From contig NZ_JAFBCZ010000006.1 in the NCBI RefSeq assembly GCF_016907925.1, positions 62,001-126,000 of the forward strand: a stretch of DNA of 64,000 bases. Direction: 5' to 3'. The notes under the pieces were generated by a model, which saw only the letters and a program-made list of their open reading frames with translations, did no database searches and was not told the origin of the DNA. This stretch comes from Herpetosiphon giganteus (GTDB lineage: Bacteria; Chloroflexota; Chloroflexia; Chloroflexales; Herpetosiphonaceae). Each line of letters begins with the position of its first letter. Within the stretch, counting starts at the first letter, position 1. Positions 1 through 8,152 of this stretch are shown here, one piece after another. A program made the position numbers and the translations under genes.

Positions 1-1253
1 TGGATTTTGGCTCCATCGTTGGTCGAGGCGGTGCTGACATCCATCACTTTGCCGGTGGCGCGTGAGACGAAGCGCACAAAGCCGTTGTCGGTGCTAATCA
101 ATTGCCATTGTTGATTGTGGCCCGTGTGACAATCCCATTGCAGAATCGGCGTGCCATTGGCTGGATTGCCGCTCTCGGCTACGTCGATACACTTGTTGGT
201 GGCCTTGTTGCGAAGTCGGTAGTAGGTTGTGCCAGGCGCTTGCTTGAGCAAGAACTTATTATTAGCCGAGTTCCATTTGGTTGCCAAGTAGCTGCCTGCT
301 GGTGGGTTGGTGTGGAAATAATCATCGTGGTTGCAGTCGAAGCGGCCATATTGGCTGGCACCACAGCGATTTTGCATTGGTGGCGTGCCTGGGCCGTCAA
401 CGTAGCACATAATGTCTTCATCGTCGATACAGTGACCGTAGGCGGTGCTGTTGGGAGCTGAGCGTTGCACAGCGCCCATGGTGTGCATGTGTTCGTGGGC
501 TGCGGTCGAGCCGTTCCAGCAGCCGTTATCCATGCGCGCAAAGCCAGGGCCAAAGTTGTTGGCGTTATTTTGGTCTGGGCGATCATCGAGCATATAGAAG
601 GCTACGCCACACAAAATATTGTTATCGACGAAGGTCAAATATTTGCGGTCGGCGCGGTTGTGTCCAAGGGCCTTCAAGGCATTGGCGGTTTTGTCTATTG
701 AATCGTCGCCATCTGCTGGCACGACCACATTCATCACATAAATTTCACAATTGTTGGTGACGAAGTTGACGGCGCGGAAGCCACCAGTTTCTTGAGCGCT
801 GGTTTGATAAATTCGATCCATATCCGATGACCATTGGCGAATCGAGCCAACGAACTGGTTGAAACGGTCAGGGCGGTCGGAAGCGCGCACATACATCACT
901 TGAGTGCGGTTGCCAGCATGTCCATCGCCGTTACAGACAATCTTGGGATTGATTGCTGCTTTGTCTAAGGGCAAGGTTTCGTCCTTGACCGATTTGCCTT
1001 TAGCAATTGGGTCGGGGCCGTGGCTACAAAAGATTTGATCGCCAACTTTGACTTCGTACATCCCAGCGCAAGGGCCAGTTTTGGCGGGAGTCAAGCCATC
1101 GTAAATCATGCCGCGTTCTGGGTCGTTGACTGGAACGGTATCTTTAGCTGGTTCGACTTCGCGGTCGTTGCGGGTTTGAGCTTGAGTGCTGGGAAGAGAA
1201 CTACCAAAAAGAACGAGAAGCGCAAAAATCCAAATTAATCGTGGTGCCTTCAT
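1..1253 (-). CDS. Secreted HExxH metallopeptidase-like protein with C-terminal ricin-type lectin domain (3' end beyond window)
   Basis: The start is fixed by a GGAG Shine-Dalgarno just upstream and a signal peptide of about 25 residues (MKAPRLIWIFALLVLFGSS). The middle of the protein carries HEHMH at residues 253-257, a zincin HExxH motif, followed by TMGAVQ and then a GHC-x-DDEDIMCY stretch. The MCY resembles a Met-turn and the His before Cys may be the third zinc ligand. From about residue 340 a CBM13/ricin B pattern begins (KCIDVAESGNPANGTPILQW) and a second repeat runs off the left edge. The protein is probably secreted, with the lectin binding polysaccharide. Similar HExxH..GAVQ..HC..D.MCY proteins with ricin domains exist in actinomycetes as far as I recall. 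Protease activity is inferred, not shown. The stop codon is not in the window. Confidence 0.8.
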   Translation of the reverse strand, partial: MKAPRLIWIFALLVLFGSSLPSTQAQTRNDREVEPAKDTVPVNDPERGMIYDGLTPAKTGPCAGMYEVKVGDQIFCSHGPDPIAKGKSVKDETLPLDKAAINPKIVCNGDGHAGNRTQVMYVRASDRPDRFNQFVGSIRQWSSDMDRIYQTSAQETGGFRAVNFVTNNCEIYVMNVVVPADGDDSIDKTANALKALGHNRADRKYLTFVDNNILCGVAFYMLDDRPDQNNANNFGPGFARMDNGCWNGSTAAHEHMHTMGAVQRSAPNSTAYGHCIDDEDIMCYVDGPGTPPMQNRCGASQYGRFDCNHDDYFHTNPPAGSYLATKWNSANNKFLLKQAPGTTYYRLRNKATNKCIDVAESGNPANGTPILQWDCHTGHNQQWQLISTDNGFVRFVSRATGKVMDVSTASTNDGAKI

Positions 1254-1440
1254 ACAATTCCTCCATGAACTGTAACTACAAGGGTTTGCCTAATCATCGA
1301 AATCTCGCCGCTGAGATCGTGTATTGGTATGCGTGGCCTCCTTGCTGGCAAACTTATTCCAATCAATAAAATTAATATTCCTAACTATTACGCCATAGCC
1401 ACAGCTAAAAGTCAATATTTCCTTAATAACATGACTAGAA

Positions 1441-1860
1441 TAAGTCATAAGGCCGAGAAAAGGATGAAGGATGAAGGATGAAGGATGAGGGATGAAGGAT
1501 GAAGGGATAGGCGCTCCACATTGAGTTTGAGGTTCTTCGCGATCTTCGCGTCCTTCGCGGTTACGGCCCTTCGTGTCCTTCGTGGATCATTATTTTAACG
1601 CAGAGGCGCAGAGAAATGGAGGGCTATAGGCTGAAGGCTATTGGCTATAGGAAACGTAATCCAAATAATCTGTGGAATCTATGGTTAAAAATACTCATTG
1701 GTGGAATTCGGGTAATTCGTGGCTAAAAAAGGCTCTGCGCTAACAGAGAGTTGTTGAAAATACCAACAATTGTTCCGAGAGCCAAAAGCCAAGAGCCTCA
1801 TCCCTCGTGGTTAAAAATCCTATCAAATTGCTGCACTTTTGCTGCATTTTTGCTACACCC
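1441..1860. repeat. Intergenic composite of word-like repeat families
   Basis: The spacer between the ricin gene and the next gene is about 660 bases. It holds iterated GATGAAG units (about 1461-1507), a CTTCGCG/CCTTCGTG block (about 1532-1587), a GCAGAGGCGCAGAG block (about 1594-1615), GGCTATAGG units (1621-1650) and an AATCTGTGG...AATTCGTGGCTAAAAA block (about 1668-1733). The same words recur at 2518-2805, 13880-14340, 43831-44222, 57163-57425 and 62298-62466. No gene is visible in it. Confidence 0.8.
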
Positions 1861-1914
1861 GCCACCCACCGCCTGCTAGACTAAGGGCGATTCATTGAGT
1901 GGATGGAGCATCAC

Positions 1915-2517
1915 ATGTATCTCGCACCTGCTGCGTATACCCCTAGCAAAATTCCGTGGTGGCAACGCTTGATTTTGGGTTGGTATTTGCCCGCTAGTCT
2001 TGCCTTGCTTTGGCTTGCTGGCCCAGTGTGGCGTGGCAGAGAATCAACGAATCAATGGCTTTATTCACTTTCCAAGGGGCAAATTTTTATTAGTGGACGT
2101 TATGATCTTTTGCACCAACTCTTTTTTGTTGGATTAATCCTTTATTTTGGCAGCTTACTGGTCTATCGACCCCAAAAGCATGTACTATTGCTTAGCTTGA
2201 CTGGAGCAAGTTTGGTTGGAGGTTATCTTGCGCATAAAGCCCTGATTGTCAGCCCAATTCGGGTTGGTATGATTATTTGGCAACTTGATTTTGATGATAT
2301 GGGTGCATATAACGTTCGCTTTGGCTATCTTCTGACCAGTAGTGTCGTTAGTTGGATCGTTGTGGCGGTTCAAACGCGAATTTATCCGCTGTTAGCAACT
2401 CGTTGGTTCAATCGTATCCTTCTATGGTTGCGCGTTTTGATTAGCTGCATTGCACTCTATAGCATCTATGCAGGCTCGTACTGCCCGTGTTTCGCAACCG
2501 ATGTAATTGGGCTTTGA
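1915..2517 (+). CDS. Small integral membrane protein, unknown function
   Basis: This encodes a protein of 200 residues with about five hydrophobic segments, the first near residues 17-40 and the last near 165-190, so it sits in the cytoplasmic membrane. I do not recognise the family. An upstream ATG at 1903 is in frame, but the ATG at 1915 has GGAG six bases upstream and is preferred. It stands alone on the plus strand between two spacers of repeat sequence, facing a minus-strand peptidase gene. The C-terminal part contains a Cys-x-Cys pair (YCPCF) near the end. No terminator was seen directly after it. Confidence 0.65.
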   Translation: MYLAPAAYTPSKIPWWQRLILGWYLPASLALLWLAGPVWRGRESTNQWLYSLSKGQIFISGRYDLLHQLFFVGLILYFGSLLVYRPQKHVLLLSLTGASLVGGYLAHKALIVSPIRVGMIIWQLDFDDMGAYNVRFGYLLTSSVVSWIVVAVQTRIYPLLATRWFNRILLWLRVLISCIALYSIYAGSYCPCFATDVIGL

Positions 2518-2805
2518 AGGATGAGGATATAAGTCAGAAATCAAAAGGCAGAAATCAAAAGGCAGAAGGCAAAATCGCGATGAATCTCTAGGCTTTTGGC
2601 TCTCGGCTATCGGAATATTGTTCGTGGAATTCGTGACTAAAAAGAACATAATCTGGCTAATCTGTGGCAATCTGTGGCTAAAAATACTCATTGGTGGAAT
2701 TTGGGCAATTCGTGGCTAAAAAAGGCTCATTCGTGGAATTTGTGGCAAAAAAGGGCCTTCGCGATCTTTGCGGTTACGGCCCTTCGTGTCCTTCGTGGAT
2801 CAGCC
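2518..2805. repeat. Second copy of the composite intergenic repeat
   Basis: This spacer between convergent genes holds GCAGAAATCAAAAGGC iterations (about 2531-2572), a GGCTTTTGGCTCTCGG unit, an AATCTGTGGC...AATTCGTGGCTAAAAA block (about 2650-2752) and a CCTTCGCGATC...CCTTCGTGGATCA block (about 2756-2804). The last two are near-identical to those at 1668-1733 and 1532-1587. The repeat ends exactly at the stop codon of the M23 gene. Confidence 0.8.
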
Positions 2806-5214
2806 TTAGCGCTCAACCCGTGGGAGATAGGCCCGAAACAGGTCGGGGCCGGTTACGATTGGGCCGCGCTCGTTGCCATTCGCATCACGGAACCAAACAT
2901 ACACTCTCCGCGCAGTGATTGGGTTCCACTGCCATTCGCGCTCGGGATTGAATGGCTCCCATTGCTTGCGGGTTGGGTTGGGATAGGCGCTCAAGGCCAT
3001 GCTCAAGGGCTGGTTGGCATCGGTGGCCGAAAGCACCAAGGTTGCGCTCAACGCACTCAGATTGCGAATAGTGACGCTTGCTTGAGGCGCATGATCAATC
3101 ATAATTGTTTGACTGAGCGTGCTGGTATTGCCCATGCGATCGGTCAAGCGCACGCTAATCGTATAGCTGCCCTCGGTGTTGGGCAACGTCCAGCGATAGG
3201 CGCGATAGTAGGTCATTGGCGCAGCATAAATGCCATTGATCCCAAGCTGAGCTTTGACCACACCACCACCATTATCCAGCGCTGGAGTAAGAATTTGTAA
3301 ATCGCGTTGATCGGTGCTAGTGCTGCTCGCAACCAACGCTTGCTCGCTAATCGCCAAACGATAGATTTCATCGGCAGCTAATTGGCGCTTGTAAACCAAC
3401 AATTCGTCGAGCGCAAGATTGCTCATGCCTGCACCAATCGTCCAGCGCCCAAGATTGAGATCGTCGCCCACTTCACTTGGCAACGCGACTTTGCTCGCTT
3501 CACTAACCAACATGCCATCGATCAACAAGCGCTTATTGCCAGTCGCTTGGTTCCAGCTGATTGCAAAATGGTGCCAGCCAGCGCTTAAGCGATCAGGCAC
3601 GCTCAGGCTATGCTCTTGGCCATTGGCATCGACTGTCCAGAACGTCCATTTGCCTTGCTCAGTTTGTTCGTGGCGTAAAGCCAAAGTATTGCGATAGATC
3701 TTAGCAGGATCAACTGGGTTTTGCGAGGCGGCTAGCAGATAATGGCGGCCTGTGCTGGAGCTTGGCCACGTTTGGGGCACATTCACCCACAGCGCCAACG
3801 TGCCATGCTCAAGCTTGAGCGTCGGACTCGCCGGATAGGTCAATGAGCCATCGCCAACTTTGACCGCTTGGCCAAACTTACCACTGGCATAGCTAATTTG
3901 ATCGCTGGCGGCCATTGGGCCAACCGCAGGCAATGGATTGTTCTCAAACTGGGCGACCAAGGCCAAATCGGCATCAGGATTGATCGTCAATAGTGCGCTT
4001 GGCGGCGTTGTATCTGTTGGCGCTGGGCCATCTGGGCGATTCCACGGTACACTATCATTCCAAAGCCAAACACTGGCTTCGCATTTGACATAATTAGTGC
4101 AAGGGTCGGAACCTGGGCCATACCAGCCATAGGGATCGACTTGCTTGCCGTTGTGACGCACTTCGAAGTGCAAGTGCGGCGCGCCATCGGTAAAGCCAGT
4201 TGCGCCGCTCCAGCCCAGCAATTCGCCGCGCTCAACCCACTTTGGCTTGGAATCATCGATATAATTTTTGAAACTTGGCGCAAAATCGTCGAGGTGCCAA
4301 TAGACGGTTTCATAGCCAGCCGTATCGCCAGCGTGTTGAATCAGCACGCCCAAGCCGCGGGTGGTGCGAGCATAAGCCCAACCTGGGGCGGCGGCAACAA
4401 TTGGCGTGCCATAGGGCAAATCGGGAAAATAATAATCGTGGCCATCGTGGCTATTGTAGGAAAGGCCACTTTTGCCTTGATAATTAATCATCACATCGTT
4501 GCCATCGCCACCGCTATCGACCATTGGATAGGTATGATCAAAATACGATGAATGGACCATGCGCGCGCCCTGCTCCCATGGAATGCTCAAAAAGCCCGCG
4601 CTAACTGGCGGCGTGCTTGGAGCCACAACTGGCTCGTTCTGAAATAATTGCTGATAGACCTTGCTGTAGTTGGTTACGAGCTGCTGCCAGGTGGCTTGAT
4701 CGCGCTCAAATGCTAAGAAGCGTTTGACGGTTAGCGCATGCGGATCATCCTTGGGATCGAGTTTTAGTTGGCTGCCATCGCTGAAATTCAGGATGATGGC
4801 ACTATCGTAGGGGCCAAGCCCAACCCGAATCTCACGCGCTGCCCAATCGATTTGGCTCAAAAAGCCTTGTGGCCCAGCCAAAAATGGCTGATCGGTGGCG
4901 GTGGTGGGCAAGGTTGGGTTGCTAATTAGTTGCGAGGTGGTTTCCAACAAGGCCACTAAAATGCGAGCCTCAATATTGTAGTAGGCTGCCATGCTCTCGA
5001 TGATTTGGCCAGCTGGCTGACCATCGATCGTTACATTGGCAAGGCTACTCTGTTGGCGTTGTAAAAACCCTTGCACTCCGCCATCAAGCGACGATAGGCC
5101 GTGGGTCGGTTGTTGATTGAGCTGGGGTGGCTGCGGGCTGGCGTGCACCACGAAGGGCAGCGTTGCGCCGCCAAGCATCAATATTAATAAACCAAGGAGC
5201 AAAGAACGCTGCAT
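2806..5214 (-). CDS. Secreted M23-family peptidase with LamG-like and Ig-like C-terminal domains
   Basis: The chosen start (MQRSLLLGLLILML) gives a clean signal peptide and has GGAA upstream; an ATG at 5235 lacks a ribosome site. The M23 lysostaphin-type domain lies around residues 220-380: HDGHD supplies two zinc ligands (HxxxD) and HLHFEV the third, so cleavage of peptidoglycan cross-bridges or of prey wall is plausible. A concanavalin/LamG-like jelly roll follows (about 420-620), then an Ig-like segment. The protein ends in FRAYLPRVER, a hydrophobic-aromatic-Leu-Pro tail common at the ends of secreted Chloroflexota proteins. It is a single-gene unit. The peptidase assignment is firm; the substrate is not known. 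Confidence 0.88.
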   Translation of the reverse strand: MQRSLLLGLLILMLGGATLPFVVHASPQPPQLNQQPTHGLSSLDGGVQGFLQRQQSSLANVTIDGQPAGQIIESMAAYYNIEARILVALLETTSQLISNPTLPTTATDQPFLAGPQGFLSQIDWAAREIRVGLGPYDSAIILNFSDGSQLKLDPKDDPHALTVKRFLAFERDQATWQQLVTNYSKVYQQLFQNEPVVAPSTPPVSAGFLSIPWEQGARMVHSSYFDHTYPMVDSGGDGNDVMINYQGKSGLSYNSHDGHDYYFPDLPYGTPIVAAAPGWAYARTTRGLGVLIQHAGDTAGYETVYWHLDDFAPSFKNYIDDSKPKWVERGELLGWSGATGFTDGAPHLHFEVRHNGKQVDPYGWYGPGSDPCTNYVKCEASVWLWNDSVPWNRPDGPAPTDTTPPSALLTINPDADLALVAQFENNPLPAVGPMAASDQISYASGKFGQAVKVGDGSLTYPASPTLKLEHGTLALWVNVPQTWPSSSTGRHYLLAASQNPVDPAKIYRNTLALRHEQTEQGKWTFWTVDANGQEHSLSVPDRLSAGWHHFAISWNQATGNKRLLIDGMLVSEASKVALPSEVGDDLNLGRWTIGAGMSNLALDELLVYKRQLAADEIYRLAISEQALVASSTSTDQRDLQILTPALDNGGGVVKAQLGINGIYAAPMTYYRAYRWTLPNTEGSYTISVRLTDRMGNTSTLSQTIMIDHAPQASVTIRNLSALSATLVLSATDANQPLSMALSAYPNPTRKQWEPFNPEREWQWNPITARRVYVWFRDANGNERGPIVTGPDLFRAYLPRVER

Positions 5215-5346
5215 AATCAATTCCAAAACTCTCATCTACATCAGTTGCCAGCCGTATGGTAGCACGCCACCTAGGCAGCGTCAATTAAAATTAGCTGAGA
5301 CATTGGTCCTGTTGTGGTGATTTTGGCTAAAATTCCCTTACCCCAA

Positions 5347-5451
5347 CCCCTCGCCCACGGTGCGGACGAGGGGCTTCATAGGTTGATTCTTCCATGAGCT
5401 GTGGTAATTCCAGATTGGTTCCCCCTCGCCCGCGTTCAGTGGGCGAGGGGG
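5347..5451. repeat. Pair of GC-rich hairpin repeats (cgaggggc family)
   Basis: Two hairpins of the same family lie here: CCCCTCG/CGAGGGG at 5347-5373, and a perfect 11-base-pair stem CCCCCTCGCCC/GGGCGAGGGGG at 5421-5451. They sit between the gpmI stop and the M23 start. Related units are at 7283-7416 and 15822-15848. No U-tract follows, so they are treated as REP-like repeats rather than ordinary terminators. Confidence 0.7.
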
Positions 5452-5477
5452 CTAGGGGATGAGGGAACACTCGAAGC

Positions 5478-7106
5478 TTATTTGTGTTCGATCAGGGTTG
5501 TGCCGGTCATTGCTTCAGGCTTGGTTAAGCCCAGCAAATCGATGATTGTCGGGGCCAGATCGGCCAAACGACCCCCTGTGCGCAGGCTAATCTGCTCGCG
5601 GGTTAGGCCACTAGCTGGGTCGGCGACCAAAATACATGGCACAAGGTTGGTGGTGTGGGCGGTATGCGGGCCACCAGTTTGGGGGTCGATCATCTGCTCT
5701 GCATTGCCATGATCGGCAATTAAGATTGCTGCACCGCCTTGAGCCACAACCGCTGGCACGACTTGGCCCAAGCAGCGATCGACGGTCTCGCACGCCTTAA
5801 TCACCGCCGGAATCACCCCAGTATGGCCGACCATATCGGGGTTAGCAAAGTTAACCACGAAGAAATCGTAGACTTGGCTATTAACCGCATCAAGCAATTT
5901 GGCGGCTACTTCTTCGGCGCTCATTTCTGGCTGAAGATCGTAGGTCGCCACTTTTGGCGAAGCCGCCATCACCCGATCTTCGCCATCGAATGGCTCCTCG
6001 CGGCGACCATTCAAAAAGAAGGTGACGTGGGGATATTTTTCGGTTTCGGCGCTATGATATTGGCGTTTGCCTGCATCAGCAATCACCTTGGCCAATGGCT
6101 CGGTGATGTAATGCGGCGGGTAAGCAATCGCATATGGGAAGGTTGCATCATACTGGGTCATGGTGACATAATGCAAATTTGCCAATTGCTCAGGCCGTTG
6201 CCAAATACTGGTTGGCAGTTGCAAGCCTTGCTCAGCTTGGTTGGCATACCATTCTTGGACCATGGTGTTGAAATCAGGCTGCATCAAGGCACGCGTAATT
6301 TGGCGCACTCGATCGGCGCGGAAATTGAAACAAATCACCACATCGCCAGCACTAATGCGTGGCAAGGCTACGCCTGCTGCATCGGTAATCACGGTTGCTT
6401 CAATAAACTCATCGCCGCGTGCATCGCGCAAATACGATTGCTCGATGGCGCTGATTGGATCGCTGGCGAAGTGGCCAACGCCCTCAACCATGGCTGCATA
6501 AGCAGCGCCAACCCGCTCCCAGCGCCTATCGCGATCCATCGCAAAATAGCGGCCAATTACGCTTGCCACTTGGCCTACGCCGATTTGGGCAATCGTTTGT
6601 TGCAGCTCGCGCATATAACCAAGCCCACTTTGTGGCAAGGTGTCGCGGCCATCCATAAAGGCATGAATGTAGGTGTTGGTGACTCCTTGCTGAGCCATGA
6701 GTTGCAACAACCCAGCCAAGTGAATATCGTAGGCATGCACGCCGCCGCGGCCAATCAGGCCGATTAAGTGCATGTTTGTGCCACGTTCTTTGACGATTTG
6801 CACCGCTTCAAGAAAGGCAGGATTTTCAAAAAACTCACCAGCTTTGATCGATTCGCTGATCCGAGTTGAATCTTGATAGACGACCAAGCCAGCCCCGATA
6901 TTCAGGTGGCCGACTTCGCTATTGCCAATTTGGCCTTCGGGCAAGCCCACGTCGAGGCCAGAGGCATGGAGTTGAGTTGTTGGGCAGGTTGCCATCCAAT
7001 GATCAACATTGGAGGTGTTGGCTAAACTAACGCCGTTGCCAGGGCTAGCAGGTGCTAAACCCCAACCATCCATTATGGCTAACAACACAGGACGCGGTGT
7101 TGTCAT
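5478..7106 (-). CDS. gpmI: 2,3-bisphosphoglycerate-independent phosphoglycerate mutase
   Basis: This enzyme interconverts 3- and 2-phosphoglycerate in glycolysis and gluconeogenesis in the cytoplasm, using two Mn ions. The 542-residue length is slightly long for the family (about 510-550). Family motifs are clear: MDGWG with metal-binding Asp13, NSEVGHLNIGAG with phospho-acceptor Ser63, HAFMDGRDT, FNFRADRVRQ, FVVNFANPDMVGHTG and ADHGNAEQM near the C-terminus. The ATG has AAGGAG upstream. A 14-base near-palindrome of LacI/CcpA type touches that ribosome site. The gene is monocistronic as far as can be seen, flanked on both sides by hairpin repeats. Confidence 0.97.
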   Translation of the reverse strand: MTTPRPVLLAIMDGWGLAPASPGNGVSLANTSNVDHWMATCPTTQLHASGLDVGLPEGQIGNSEVGHLNIGAGLVVYQDSTRISESIKAGEFFENPAFLEAVQIVKERGTNMHLIGLIGRGGVHAYDIHLAGLLQLMAQQGVTNTYIHAFMDGRDTLPQSGLGYMRELQQTIAQIGVGQVASVIGRYFAMDRDRRWERVGAAYAAMVEGVGHFASDPISAIEQSYLRDARGDEFIEATVITDAAGVALPRISAGDVVICFNFRADRVRQITRALMQPDFNTMVQEWYANQAEQGLQLPTSIWQRPEQLANLHYVTMTQYDATFPYAIAYPPHYITEPLAKVIADAGKRQYHSAETEKYPHVTFFLNGRREEPFDGEDRVMAASPKVATYDLQPEMSAEEVAAKLLDAVNSQVYDFFVVNFANPDMVGHTGVIPAVIKACETVDRCLGQVVPAVVAQGGAAILIADHGNAEQMIDPQTGGPHTAHTTNLVPCILVADPASGLTREQISLRTGGRLADLAPTIIDLLGLTKPEAMTGTTLIEHK

Positions 7107-7116
7107 GATGACTCCT

Positions 7117-7130
7117 TGTAAACGTTAACA
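7117..7130 (-). promoter_or_regulatory. LacI/CcpA-type operator candidate in gpmI leader
   Basis: TGTAAACGTTAACA fits the degenerate catabolite-response pattern TGWAARCGYTWNCW at every position. It begins at the base where the gpmI Shine-Dalgarno (minus strand, 7111-7117) ends, so a bound repressor could block transcription or ribosome loading. The site is seen directly; the regulator is unknown and CcpA itself is not expected in Chloroflexota. Confidence 0.4.
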
Positions 7131-7282
7131 TGTTGGCTCTATTTAACGAGAAAAGCCCAAAAAGTGCAAGTAGCAAAGGCTTCACCTGCGATGGCTATCC
7201 AAAAACAGAAGCGTAGGGGGCGGTTGTTGGGGATTCGGGGACTCTTAAAAGGGTAGGTTTAAAAAAGTGTGGTGATCAAACA

Positions 7283-7416
7283 TTCCCTCACCCCCCAGCC
7301 CCCTCTCCTACGAAAACGCGGGCGAGGGGCGCACCCGTTTTTACCGACGAATTGACGAAGAACAACCAAATAAAAGCCCCTCTCCCGCGCCACGGGAGAG
7401 AGGTTGGGGTGAGGGG
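7283..7416. repeat. Two further copies of the GC-rich cgaggggc/gggagagg repeat
   Basis: The gap between gpmI and the next gene is about 320 bases. It holds CCCTCACCCCCC...GGGCGAGGGGC (7285-7331) and GCCCCTCTCCCGCGCCACGG followed by GAGAGAGG...GGTGAGGGG (7376-7416), each able to fold. They match the family at 5347-5451. Nothing else is recognised in the gap apart from the gpmI leader. Confidence 0.65.
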
Positions 7417-7424
7417 ATCGCTGT

Positions 7425-8000
7425 TTAGCGTTTGATATTGATATAGCGAATTTTCCAACCGGATTCTAGGCGATTAAATTGCACGTCGTAGGTGCCTGTT
7501 CCATCGCTATAATTGAGCGTGCCTGCAATACCGAGCGTTGTCGTTTGGTCGGTACCGGCGTTGGCTGCTGGTGCTGCAAAATCGTCGCTAACGCTGGTAT
7601 AACCTTCGAACAACTCGCGTTGGCTAAGCAACCCAGCTAATTGCTCATCACTCACGATTGAGGTATCAACAAAGGCTTTCGCTGCATTAATATCATTCGC
7701 AGCCCCAGCTTTCATAAAGCCATCAAGGGTTGCTTTGACATCATCTACTTCGCCCGCAATAAGTCTATAGGCTACAAAACTAATGCCTATACACAACAGT
7801 AAGGCGACAATCACCCCGATAATGCCAAATTTCAAGCAGCCGCCACGCTTTTGTGGCTGTGGTGGGTAGCCATAGGGTTGTTGCGGTGGGTAACCTGGTT
7901 GTTGTGGTGGGTAGACTGGCTGTTGCGGTGGGTAGCCACCTTGTTGTGGCGGATAGCCACCTTGTTGCGGCTGTTGACCATATGGTGGTTGATTACTCAC
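7425..8000 (-). CDS. Pro/Gln/Tyr-rich single-pass membrane protein with NTF2-like (DUF4878-type) outer domain
   Basis: A GTG at 8000 is preferred because GGAGG lies six bases upstream; the in-frame ATG at 8024 does not have one. Residues 1-52 are a low-complexity segment of PPQQGGYPPQQ-type repeats, likely cytoplasmic. One transmembrane helix follows (about 58-80, GIIGVIVALLLCIGISFVAY). The outer domain (about 85-191) has the pattern of small NTF2-like DUF4878 domains: a helix with FMKAGAANDINAAKAF, then strands ending in ESGWKIRYINIKR. Function is unknown. Such proteins often cap membrane-associated assemblies, but nothing nearby names a partner. A Rho-independent terminator upstream separates it from the nucleoside transporter genes. 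Confidence 0.75.
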   Translation of the reverse strand: MSNQPPYGQQPQQGGYPPQQGGYPPQQPVYPPQQPGYPPQQPYGYPPQPQKRGGCLKFGIIGVIVALLLCIGISFVAYRLIAGEVDDVKATLDGFMKAGAANDINAAKAFVDTSIVSDEQLAGLLSQRELFEGYTSVSDDFAAPAANAGTDQTTTLGIAGTLNYSDGTGTYDVQFNRLESGWKIRYINIKR

Positions 8001-8094
8001 AAAATACCTCCAAAGAACACACAAACTTTAACGTGCAGTATAGATGATGGCTTGGTTGCTGAGAAGAGCAAGAATCATGCACGAAGCGCCGATC

Positions 8095-8125
8095 AAAAAA
8101 TGACACTCCGCAGTAGTACGGAGTG
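8095..8125 (-). terminator. Rho-independent terminator after the nucleoside ABC transporter operon
   Basis: On the minus strand CACTCCG and CGGAGTG form a perfect seven-base-pair stem (8104-8125) followed by TCATTTTTTG. It lies 28 bases past the stop of the last transporter gene. Confidence 0.8.
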
Positions 8126-8152
8126 CCATTCCAGAAAGTTGCGTTGCGTTGC

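Noticed and set aside
5421..5451. Hairpin after gpmI as a classic Rho-independent terminator
   Set aside because: The stem is perfect, but no U-run follows on the minus strand, and copies occur elsewhere as a repeat family.
5739..6767. Plus-strand open frame (342 codons) opposite gpmI
   Set aside because: Antisense to a certain gene with His/Ala/Ile-rich shadow composition; no ribosome site.
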